From assembly GCA_014239035.1 (NCBI GenBank), contig JAAZZY010000074.1:1-8257 (forward strand): DNA of 8,257 nucleotides, given 5' to 3'. Source of the stretch: Chlamydiia bacterium. Its GTDB lineage: Bacteria; Chlamydiota; Chlamydiia; Chlamydiales; JAAZZY01. Below, piece by piece: positions 1 through 6,421 of the stretch. The first letter of the stretch is position 1. Every line of letters starts with the position of its first letter. A program made the position numbers and the translations under genes. The notes under the pieces were generated by a model. That model had not been told where the DNA came from, made no database searches, and was given only the letters and a program-made list of their open reading frames with translations.

Positions 1-554
1 TCATACGAACTTGGGCCTCTAGTGCCAGCACCAGAGAGGCCCTGCATAGTGGTAACAAGAACTTTCCTTAAACCAAAGTGATCGCTGAGAGGTTTAAGGG
101 CAAGAGCAAGCCCTGCTACAACGCAGTTGGGGTTTGTGATGATTTTTCCTAAAGTTTTTTGTCTCTCAATAAGTGAGAGGTGCTCAGGATTGACTTCAGG
201 AATAAGTAGAGGAACATTTTCTTGCATGCGGAAATTTTTGGCATTTGAGATGACAATAGATCCCTGATGGATGAAATGCATTTCAATCTCAGCTGCAACT
301 TTGCTGTCTAGTGCAGAGAAAACTATGGGGACTTTTTCTTTAAAATAGCAGTCTGAGATTTTCATCTGGGCTATTTCATCTGGCAGATCAAAAGAAAGGG
401 GACTAGATAGGGCCTCTATGAGAGTTTTTCCAAGGGATTTTTTTGATGCAGCTAATATTTTTATTTCAAAATATGGATGGCTTATCAAAAGCTCAATGAG
501 TTTTTGACCCACTAGGCCAGTGGCTCCAAGTATGGCAATAGGAATCTTTTGCAT
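1..554 (-). CDS. asd: Aspartate-semialdehyde dehydrogenase, 3'-truncated by the window edge
   Basis: Only the first 184 codons are present; the C-terminal half lies beyond position 1. The enzyme reduces aspartyl-4-phosphate to aspartate semialdehyde with NADPH in the cytosol, the branch point to diaminopimelate/lysine, threonine and methionine. The translation begins MQKIPIAILGATGLVGQ, a Rossmann NADP-binding loop at residues 10-16. It continues with a SNAKNFRM stretch, the segment LLIPEVNPEH, then TNPNC with the catalytic cysteine at residue 144, and VTTMQGLSGAG just before the edge. The wording of the last three motifs is that of the archaeal/fungal-type branch rather than the E. coli type. 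The ATG has an AGAAG ribosome-binding site five bases upstream. In chlamydiae this enzyme feeds diaminopimelate synthesis for peptidoglycan; lysC or dap genes may follow downstream, but that is not visible. Identity is confident. Confidence 0.93.
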   Translation of the reverse strand, partial: MQKIPIAILGATGLVGQKLIELLISHPYFEIKILAASKKSLGKTLIEALSSPLSFDLPDEIAQMKISDCYFKEKVPIVFSALDSKVAAEIEMHFIHQGSIVISNAKNFRMQENVPLLIPEVNPEHLSLIERQKTLGKIITNPNCVVAGLALALKPLSDHFGLRKVLVTTMQGLSGAGTRGPSSY

Positions 555-618
555 TATAACTTCTGTTTTGAGATCTTCTATAAGTTTAATACCTAAAAAT
601 AGTCATTAGAAGAAAATT
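555..618. promoter_or_regulatory. Divergent intergenic gap between asd and apt
   Basis: This 64-bp AT-rich gap must carry the start signals of both flanking divergent genes. On the plus strand TTGAGA (568-573) could be a -35 box, but no good -10 hexamer lies at standard spacing; TTTAAT (585-590) is too close. An AGAAG at 608-612 is the probable ribosome-binding site for apt. No hairpin or operator stands out. I assign a promoter region by position only. Confidence 0.35.
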
Positions 619-1209
619 ATGAAAGTCTTTTTAACTCTTTTAATAGCCCTCTTTGTAATTAGTGGCAAAGCATACCCTGATATGGGAGAATGTCATTGGA
701 TAGAAGGTTATGTTGAGCGCGTTCCCAATTTTCCTATAGAGAAGATTAATTTCCTTTGCTATCCAGAGCTTCTTCAAAATCCTGATGCCTTTCACAAGCT
801 TATCAAAACTTTAGCAGATAGATATCAAGATCAAGAGATCACTAAGATTGTTGGGTTAGAAGCTCGAGGTTTTATCTTTGGTGTAGCTCTCGCTTATGAA
901 ATGAATAAGCCTTTTGTGATGATGAGAAAAAAAGGTAAGCTACCTAGAAAAACAAGATGTGTTCACTACGGATTAGAGTATGGAAAAGCTGCATTTGAGC
1001 TTGAAGAGGAAAGCATCGATGCTCAAGACAAAGTTTTAATTGTTGATGATCTACTTGCAACAGGTGGAACAGCATCAGCATCCATTTCACTCGTTGAAGA
1101 GCTTGGTGCAAGTGTTCATGAAGTCGCCTGCATTTTTGAAATGGAGAATCTAGGTGGGCGAGAAAATGTACCCGCTGGTGTCTTTACTATGCTGGCAGTT
1201 CCTGAGTAA
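619..1209 (+). CDS. apt: Adenine phosphoribosyltransferase-like protein with an N-terminal signal-peptide-like segment
   Basis: The 196-residue protein matches the type I phosphoribosyltransferase fold of adenine phosphoribosyltransferase, which converts adenine and PRPP to AMP and pyrophosphate. Visible motifs in order are VPNFP (35-39), LLQNPDAF (51-58), the family signature GLEARGF (79-85), the flexible-loop RKKGKLPR (103-110), LEYG with Glu120, the PRPP-binding loop VLIVDDLLATGGTA (139-152) and ENLGGRE (176-182). Two things are odd. Residues 1-18 are a lysine followed by a hydrophobic run and a possible signal peptidase site after GKA, which cytosolic APRTs lack. The adenine-hood segment, usually PGIxFRD, reads EKINFLC. 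The start at 619 has AGAAG upstream. The next ATG at 682 would remove the hydrophobic segment and still leave the core fold, but has no clear ribosome-binding site. Family is confident; location and substrate are open. Confidence 0.85.
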   Translation: MKVFLTLLIALFVISGKAYPDMGECHWIEGYVERVPNFPIEKINFLCYPELLQNPDAFHKLIKTLADRYQDQEITKIVGLEARGFIFGVALAYEMNKPFVMMRKKGKLPRKTRCVHYGLEYGKAAFELEEESIDAQDKVLIVDDLLATGGTASASISLVEELGASVHEVACIFEMENLGGRENVPAGVFTMLAVPE

Positions 1210-1216
1210 TTACTCA
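1203..1216. repeat. Perfect 14-bp palindrome spanning two abutting stop codons
   Basis: TGAGTAATTACTCA reads the same on both strands. Its central TAATTA is the TAA stop of apt on the plus strand directly joined to the TAA stop of sdhB on the minus strand, with no base between them. There is no loop, so a strong intrinsic terminator is unlikely. No T-tract follows on either side. No other terminator is visible between these convergent genes. Confidence 0.8.
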
Positions 1217-1980
1217 TCTCGATCATGAAAACTAAAGAGATCTCTAAAGCCTTGAAGCGTTACATCTCTTGAGATAGCCGCTATTGAATCTGTTAAAGGG
1301 ATGTTTTTTGGGCAGACTCTAACGCAGTTTTGGGCGTTACCACAATCAGCAATCCCTCCTTCTTGCATAAGAGGTCTGAGGCGTTTATGCTTCTGCATTT
1401 TACCTGTTGGATGAGCATTGAAAAGACGTGCTTGAGAAACAGCGGCAGGCCCGATAAATGCTGAATTATCATTGACCTGAGGACAAGCTTCAGAGCAGCA
1501 GCCACAGGTCATGCAAGTGGAGAGGGAATACATTATGTTTTGCTTGTCTTGGCTTATTTTAGGGCCAGGTCCTTTTTCAAAAGCTCCATCACTGTCTATC
1601 CAAGCATTTACTTTCTTGAGGTTCTCAAACATAATCGTGCGCTCAACAATAAGGTCTCGAATAAGCGGAAACTTTGTAAAAGGTGCTAAGGTGATCGTCT
1701 CACTTTTGGTTTCTTTGATGAGGTTGCGAATTAGGGCTGTGCAGGCTTGGCGAGGCTTTTGGTTGATGAGCATCGAACACGATCCACACACTTCTTCTAA
1801 GCAGCCCTGCTCCCAAACAACAGGCTCCACTTTTTTACCTTGAGCATTGACGGGGTTCTTCTGGATTTCCATTAAACTGGAGATGACATTAGAAAAAGGA
1901 GTCAGTGGGCATTTAAATTCTTCCCAGTATTGATGACCTGGATGTCCTCGAAAGATTTTTAAAGTAAAAGTATCTGCCAT
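1210..1980 (-). CDS. sdhB: Succinate dehydrogenase iron-sulfur subunit
   Basis: This 256-residue subunit passes electrons from the flavin of SdhA to quinone in the membrane (TCA cycle and respiratory complex II). All cluster ligands can be placed: Cys60, 65, 68 and 80 for [2Fe-2S]; Cys156, 159, 162 and 223 for [4Fe-4S]; and Cys166, 213 and 219 for [3Fe-4S]. Their spacing matches E. coli SdhB. I start it at ATG 1980 (MADTFTLKIF). AGGAG lies four bases upstream at 1985-1989, and an earlier in-frame ATG at 2007 would add nine basic residues inside the end of sdhA without such a site. The gap to sdhA is 7 bp and the ribosome-binding site overlaps the sdhA stop codon, so translation is probably coupled. 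It is the last gene of the sdhCAB operon. Confidence 0.97.
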   Translation of the reverse strand: MADTFTLKIFRGHPGHQYWEEFKCPLTPFSNVISSLMEIQKNPVNAQGKKVEPVVWEQGCLEEVCGSCSMLINQKPRQACTALIRNLIKETKSETITLAPFTKFPLIRDLIVERTIMFENLKKVNAWIDSDGAFEKGPGPKISQDKQNIMYSLSTCMTCGCCSEACPQVNDNSAFIGPAAVSQARLFNAHPTGKMQKHKRLRPLMQEGGIADCGNAQNCVRVCPKNIPLTDSIAAISRDVTLQGFRDLFSFHDRDE

Positions 1981-1987
1981 TTTTCTC

Positions 1988-3877
1988 CTACGTAAATGGA
2001 AGAACAATATTATTAGGAATGTTCTCCAATTTAGGTTTCACCTTTTTAGCGTGAGCGTAATCGCGTTTTATCGGCTTAAGGTGTCTGATGTCAATAGGAT
2101 TGTAAGATAATTTAGGTTCATCACTATTTGGGTCGTAGGTTGCAATGGTCTCTTTGAGCCATTTGTCATCATCGCGCCCAGGAAACTCAGGTTTAAAGTG
2201 GGCTCCTCTAAACTCATCTCGGTCTAGAGCACCTTTTGTGATAATTTGAGCAATCTCAAGCATCGGATTAAATTGAGCAGCAAAAATATAGGTTTGATTG
2301 GCAAATTGAGAGCGATCGCTAAGCGCAATGTTATTGAAGCGATCTTTAATTTCTTTGATCTTATCTAGAGCTATTTTTAGATCAACGTTATTGCGCTTAA
2401 CTGAGACATCGTTAATCATTGTATCAGCAAGCTCTTGGTGCAAAACGTGAACGTTTTCGCTGCCATTTCTGTTTAGAAGGGATTTTTTTTTCTCTTCTTC
2501 TGCTTTTAGGGCAGCCTCATAAATAGAAGTTTTCACTTCCTTATTCCCTCTTGTGTGCACATAGCGGTGTATCTCGACTCCAGAGACGAGCCCTCCATAG
2601 ATGCAAGAGAGCAAAGAATTAGCTCCAAGTCTATTGGCTCCATGATACTGATGCTCACACTCTCCTGCTGCAAAGCAGCCTTTGAGGTTGGTCATCTGTC
2701 TGAAGCGCTCTAAACGATCAGGATCATCAGCTGCAGGCCAATCTATCCAAGCACCTCCCATCGAATAGTGCATGCCTGGGAAGATCTTCATTGGAACTTT
2801 TGAAGGGTCGTCTCCAGTGAATTTACTGTAGATCTCTAAGACAGAAGCAAGTTTTTGGCGTGTTTTATCAGGAAGGTGAGTGACATCTAAAAAGACCTGG
2901 TTTTTTCCATCGATTCCAAGCCCCATCTCGCAGATGCGCAAGACTTCTCTAGACCCTATATCTCTTGGAACAAGATTTCCAAAGGCTGGATACAGCTCTT
3001 CTAGAAAAAACCAAGGTTCTCCTGTTTTTCCGCAGGAGATTTCTTTTCCTTCGACAGTCTTTATTTTTTTTGAAGAATCACCGTAAACCCAGACGCGCCC
3101 TCCTTCTCCACGAACTGACTCTGAGATCAGGCGAAGTTTGTCTTCTCCTGGAATAGAGGTTGGGTGAATCTGGATGAATTCTCCATTGGCATATTTCATC
3201 CCCTGCATATACAGCCTGCCATTAGCAGCGCCTGTGCAAAATGTAGAATTTGTTGAGTATTTGAAAATAAGGCCTGGACCTCCTGTAGCTATTAAAACAG
3301 CATCAGCTTGAAGGTACTCGAGTTTTAAGTTGAAGAGATTCATCAAGACAATTCCGCAAGCTTCTCCCTCATCGTCTAAGACAACTCGCATAAATTCGTG
3401 GTTTTCAAGCTTCTCGACTCTTCCTTGTGCTTCATGGCGGCGAACCTGCTCATCGAGTGCATATAGAAGTTGCTGACCTGTAGAGGCTCCGCAAAAGGCT
3501 GTGCGGTGATATAGCGTTCCTCCGAAGCGTCGAAAATCTATGCCACCTTCTGGTGTGCGGTTAAAGGGAACACCAAAGCGATCCATCATCCGCAAGATAC
3601 CAGGGCCTGCCAAACACATTTCTAAGACAGGAGGCTGATGAGCTAAAAAATCTCCTCCTTTAATGGTATCGTAGGCATGGATGTATGGAGAGTCTTCTTC
3701 TCCTTTTGAGTCTAGGGCAATATTCATGCCGCCTTGGGCGCAAACAGAGTGGGACCTTTTTACTTTGGTCACAGAGACAAGTTTGACATTGAGGCCTTTT
3801 TCTGCGAGCTTCATTGCTGCAGCAAGTCCTGCTAAACCACCACCTACTACAATTACTGTTTGATTATTTGTTGTCAT
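1988..3877 (-). CDS. sdhA: Succinate dehydrogenase flavoprotein subunit
   Basis: The 629-residue catalytic subunit oxidises succinate to fumarate on the cytoplasmic face of the inner membrane. The N-terminal FAD-binding motif VVGGGLAGLAAA lies at residues 10-21. His43 in RSHSVCAQGG is the expected covalent FAD attachment site. Active-site segments follow: HPTSIPG (238-244), SESVRGEGG (252-260), VPRDIGSR (303-310, with the candidate proton-shuttle Arg305), MHYSMGG (369-375) and GANRLGANSLL with Arg416. The C-terminal helical domain is complete and the length fits Bacillus/chlamydial-type SdhA. The start ATG follows the sdhC stop after two bases (TAAGAATG), with an AGG inside the end of sdhC serving as ribosome-binding site. 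This shows tight operon coupling. No break or missing catalytic residue was seen. Confidence 0.98.
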   Translation of the reverse strand: MTTNNQTVIVVGGGLAGLAAAMKLAEKGLNVKLVSVTKVKRSHSVCAQGGMNIALDSKGEEDSPYIHAYDTIKGGDFLAHQPPVLEMCLAGPGILRMMDRFGVPFNRTPEGGIDFRRFGGTLYHRTAFCGASTGQQLLYALDEQVRRHEAQGRVEKLENHEFMRVVLDDEGEACGIVLMNLFNLKLEYLQADAVLIATGGPGLIFKYSTNSTFCTGAANGRLYMQGMKYANGEFIQIHPTSIPGEDKLRLISESVRGEGGRVWVYGDSSKKIKTVEGKEISCGKTGEPWFFLEELYPAFGNLVPRDIGSREVLRICEMGLGIDGKNQVFLDVTHLPDKTRQKLASVLEIYSKFTGDDPSKVPMKIFPGMHYSMGGAWIDWPAADDPDRLERFRQMTNLKGCFAAGECEHQYHGANRLGANSLLSCIYGGLVSGVEIHRYVHTRGNKEVKTSIYEAALKAEEEKKKSLLNRNGSENVHVLHQELADTMINDVSVKRNNVDLKIALDKIKEIKDRFNNIALSDRSQFANQTYIFAAQFNPMLEIAQIITKGALDRDEFRGAHFKPEFPGRDDDKWLKETIATYDPNSDEPKLSYNPIDIRHLKPIKRDYAHAKKVKPKLENIPNNIVLPFT

Positions 3878-3879
3878 TC

Positions 3880-4842
3880 TTACCTAAGATTTACTAAAGA
3901 TGTTAACCAAATAGCAGCAAGACCTAAAAGAGTAAGCCCTATTGTAAATGCAATGGCGATCCAGCGCATAACTACTTGTGATCTGGCAGTTAAAGTTACC
4001 CCCCACGCAATCATGGCTGACCATAGTCCATTAAAGGCATGATAGCATGCAGCGATTACAAAAACAGTATAGAGGGCGATCATTAATGGACTTTTAAAAA
4101 TTTGTCGGACACTTAAAAGAGTAGCGACCCCAAAACTTTGTGAAACAGCAATAACCTGATTGGGTTTGAGCTCTTTTTTAGAAAGTTTCGCTACATATTC
4201 TGTTAAAAGCTCATTCAGCATAGATTCCTGGGCTTGCGATGCTGTTTGAGGATCATAAGTGATTGAGGCATCTGCTTTCTGTCCATGAATTAATAGGTTC
4301 TCTTTCTCTTTTTGCACTTGCTGCTCATTATAAAGATGTGCCTGCAAACGAGAGGCTACTCGATAAAGACCTGGGTCCATATCTACTCGCACCATATAAT
4401 ATTTGTGTCCTATACCTCCTTTGACGGAGATCGGATAGTCCATGAACCGCATCTGAACGATATGTAGGATAAGGCCAGCTAGCAAAATCCACGAAGTGAG
4501 GCGTTGCCAGGAAAAAGCATGATTGCGGGGGTATTTAGATAGGCTTGGTTTTTGTTTGCTCTTTTCAAATACATTGGACTTACTTGTAAATATATATTTG
4601 ATTCCGAGTACGGCATGAAATAAAATGGGGAAACCTAAAAATAAGATTTCAATTGCCTGAAGGTAGGGCAAGTCATGAAGGCTGTTTACTGCATTGACAA
4701 AACCTTGTCCCCAGTCTCCGATATAGAGTGCAGCCTGAGAGTTAGTAATTAGGTGCTCAAGTAAAAAGACAACCAGCCAAAGTCCGGCTAAAGAATGAAA
4801 GCGCCGATTTACGTAAGCTTGAGGCAAAGTCTTCTCAGTCAT
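3880..4842 (-). CDS. sdhC: Succinate dehydrogenase cytochrome b membrane anchor, enlarged
   Basis: This 320-residue protein anchors SdhA/SdhB to the inner membrane and binds quinone and haem. I see five hydrophobic segments at about 17-34, 62-84, 115-132, 252-275 and 291-315, the layout of the Bacillus-type single-anchor family. Candidate axial haem ligands are His30, His76, His127 and His268, one in each of the first four helices, so a di-haem anchor is likely. The loop between helices III and IV (about 133-250) is hydrophilic and much longer than in B. subtilis SdhC, which has about 200 residues in all. If the family topology holds, this loop faces the periplasm. No good Shine-Dalgarno precedes the ATG. 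It is the first gene of the sdhCAB operon, divergent from the gene at 5018. Role is confident from family layout and operon position. Confidence 0.93.
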   Translation of the reverse strand: MTEKTLPQAYVNRRFHSLAGLWLVVFLLEHLITNSQAALYIGDWGQGFVNAVNSLHDLPYLQAIEILFLGFPILFHAVLGIKYIFTSKSNVFEKSKQKPSLSKYPRNHAFSWQRLTSWILLAGLILHIVQMRFMDYPISVKGGIGHKYYMVRVDMDPGLYRVASRLQAHLYNEQQVQKEKENLLIHGQKADASITYDPQTASQAQESMLNELLTEYVAKLSKKELKPNQVIAVSQSFGVATLLSVRQIFKSPLMIALYTVFVIAACYHAFNGLWSAMIAWGVTLTARSQVVMRWIAIAFTIGLTLLGLAAIWLTSLVNLR

Positions 4843-4853
4843 ATCAAGATTGT

Positions 4854-4877
4854 TAGGTTAAATAAATATTAAACCTA
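4854..4877. promoter_or_regulatory. Imperfect palindrome overlapping a possible sdhC -10 box
   Basis: The arms are TAGGTT (4854-4859) and AACCTA (4872-4877). A further AAT/ATT pairing lies inside after one mismatch on each side. On the minus strand the inner part includes TAATAT (4866-4871), which could serve as a -10 hexamer for the sdhCAB operon 24 bp upstream of the ATG. A regulator site or a leader hairpin are both possible. The AT-rich context makes chance pairing inside the arms likely, but the GG/CC-containing arms are less easily explained that way. Confidence 0.4.
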
Positions 4878-4964
4878 GCAACCAGCGGAACTTTTTACAA
4901 GAGAATTTTAAAATTATTTTTTGGTAATAAAAATGTAATTAAATCTTATTTTAATTTTTAGTTC

Positions 4965-4995
4965 TTGGAATTAATTAATATTAATAAGGTATGAT
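4965..4995 (+). promoter_or_regulatory. Candidate promoter of the unknown gene at 5018
   Basis: TATGAT at 4990-4995 is one base from the consensus -10 box. TTGGAA at 4965-4970 is a partial -35 match with a 19-bp spacer, slightly long. Transcription would begin near 5002, leaving a leader of about 16 bases that contains the ribosome-binding site. The spacer holds the perfect palindrome ATTAATATTAAT (4974-4985), a possible operator, though such AT-only symmetry can be chance. Confidence 0.45.
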
Positions 4996-5007
4996 CATAT
5001 TTTTATT

Positions 5008-5012
5008 GGAGG
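5008..5012 (+). promoter_or_regulatory. Strong ribosome-binding site that fixes the start at 5018
   Basis: GGAGG lies five bases before ATG 5018. The alternative in-frame ATG at 4991 overlaps the predicted -10 box and would add nine mostly hydrophobic residues, so the downstream start is preferred. Confidence 0.85.
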
Positions 5013-5017
5013 AACGA

Positions 5018-6421
5018 ATGCCAACAGTTACTGCACGAGAAGAATCTACTAGCATTATCCACGGTTTTGACTATACAGATCAAGCTTTGAAAAATGTGGC
5101 GACTATTAGAGATAATATCGTGGCAGCCTGGGACCACAATGAAAATAATGAGTCTGAGGGTTTGAGTCTCAAGCAACAAGAAGAGATAAATGATATTTTA
5201 ACATCGTCAACAGGTAGTTCAGACAAATATATCGATTTTTCTCAAGAACAAAAAAGATACTTTGAAGTCTATAAGAATGATAAATTTTTAAATAAACGAT
5301 TTATTGCCCATCTTTTTGGAGACTCTTTTATTCAAGACACAATCTATGAAGGATGGTTTATAACTGACGCTCTGCTTCATATCATCACTATCCTTAAAGA
5401 GAATGAAATCTCGCCTGAAGTCTCTAAGGTTTTAGAAACCCTCAAAAAATGTCTTTCTTGGGAAGAACGGATTATTGCTTTTGCAATAGCCAATGAATTC
5501 TCTGATATAGATGACGAAGTAGAGGAAATCGAAGATTCTTCTATTGTTGAGTCAGAAGAGGTAGTAGAGGTCGAGCCAGAAACAGTATCTCTGGAGGAGA
5601 CTCAAGAGATAGTAGAAGCTGATCTAGAAAAGGAAATGTCTGCTCATATGCAGAAAATAGTAGCTGAAATTATAGAGGCTATTGAAAATCTTGAAATCGG
5701 ACAAAATATATTGATGCATGGCGGTTGCCAAGGGCATTCTGCACTCTATGAGTATAAACGCACAGACGAAGATTTCTATAGTTTTTCTGTTTACAACACA
5801 GGAACAGGGGTAGAGAAACATAATATCATTTTTGAAGATGAAAACTCTGACAAAGTTTATGGGGTCTATACTCTCAATCAAATTAATCTAGAAAATATTG
5901 CCTCCACACCCTTCATAAGAGAATTATTGGAGTTGAAATCAATTTCTCCAGATGAATTTGGTGAAAAGCTCTATGATGAGCTTCTTTCAAAGTTAGAGGG
6001 GGTAAAAGAAGAGGTATCTTCTAATGCTTGTGATTACATGCTCATGCAAAGGTCGGGAACCTGCTCATGGAAAGTGTTTAGTGCCTACCTTCGTTACAAC
6101 CTTCCTCTCATTCAAAGGAAATATATTAAATTAAAATCTCGTTTGGATGTATTTCAAAAATGGTATGATTTAGGATATCCCCTAGACTGTGTGCAAATTA
6201 GCCAAGACTTGCTCTCTCGCCTCATCATTAATCATCAATTTGAACGCTTCCAAAATGGAGCTGCTCCCATAAATCTTTCACGTGAAGAACTTTTAACTAT
6301 GGGCATCTATAAGGTCAAAAAGACGTTTAATAAATATAAGTTTTTGCTGAGTGAAAACGATATTGCTAAAGCTGAAAACTGGCACGTGGCCTTTACCGGT
6401 CAGTCTATCCACGCAACTTAA
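5018..6421 (+). CDS. Unknown 467-residue protein, candidate permuted papain-fold cysteine peptidase or effector
   Basis: I do not recognise a named family. Residues 1-160 are predominantly helical with no signal peptide; the Ser/Thr-rich first 13 residues would be compatible with type III secretion. Residues 162-206 form an acidic linker (21 Asp/Glu of 45, one Lys). The C-terminal half begins with a helix (207-227), then GGCQGHSALYEY (235-246) and SVYNTGTG (257-264). This resembles the papain-family His-containing strand followed by the Asn-Ser-Trp-Gly element, with His240 and Asn260 as candidates. About 85 residues later comes MLMQRSGTCSWKVFSA (341-356), which recalls the papain oxyanion Gln and nucleophile helix (Gln344, Cys349). 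The order His-Asn then Gln-Cys is the reverse of papain, so the fold would be circularly permuted. A basic helical tail follows. There is no membrane segment. It has its own promoter, so it seems not to be part of the sdh operon. Function is inferred from motifs only. Confidence 0.9.
   Translation: MPTVTAREESTSIIHGFDYTDQALKNVATIRDNIVAAWDHNENNESEGLSLKQQEEINDILTSSTGSSDKYIDFSQEQKRYFEVYKNDKFLNKRFIAHLFGDSFIQDTIYEGWFITDALLHIITILKENEISPEVSKVLETLKKCLSWEERIIAFAIANEFSDIDDEVEEIEDSSIVESEEVVEVEPETVSLEETQEIVEADLEKEMSAHMQKIVAEIIEAIENLEIGQNILMHGGCQGHSALYEYKRTDEDFYSFSVYNTGTGVEKHNIIFEDENSDKVYGVYTLNQINLENIASTPFIRELLELKSISPDEFGEKLYDELLSKLEGVKEEVSSNACDYMLMQRSGTCSWKVFSAYLRYNLPLIQRKYIKLKSRLDVFQKWYDLGYPLDCVQISQDLLSRLIINHQFERFQNGAAPINLSREELLTMGIYKVKKTFNKYKFLLSENDIAKAENWHVAFTGQSIHAT

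Noticed and set aside
1511..1843. Plus-strand 110-codon open frame opposite sdhB
   Set aside because: It lies wholly antisense to a gene with all cluster ligands intact. It has no family motif of its own.
1981..2007. Nine-residue extension of SdhB from an upstream ATG
   Set aside because: It overlaps the end of sdhA, and the strong AGGAG site points to ATG 1980, where the family N-terminus begins.
2880..3156. Two short plus-strand open frames opposite sdhA
   Set aside because: They are antisense shadows of conserved SdhA coding sequence. Composition is low-complexity and they have no independent support.
3681..4042. Short plus-strand frames opposite the sdhA start and sdhC end
   Set aside because: They are antisense to well-supported genes and show no recognisable domain.
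4904..4915. Palindrome AATTTTAAAATT in the sdhC upstream gap
   Set aside because: It consists only of A and T in a very AT-rich stretch, so chance is a sufficient explanation.
4991..5017. Nine-residue N-terminal extension (MIIFLLEER) of the unknown protein
   Set aside because: ATG 4991 sits inside the best -10 box, and GGAGG is ideally placed for ATG 5018.
5624..5881. Minus-strand 85-codon frame inside the unknown gene
   Set aside because: It is antisense to the sense-strand frame carrying the structured motifs. No ribosome-binding site or homology signal was recognised.
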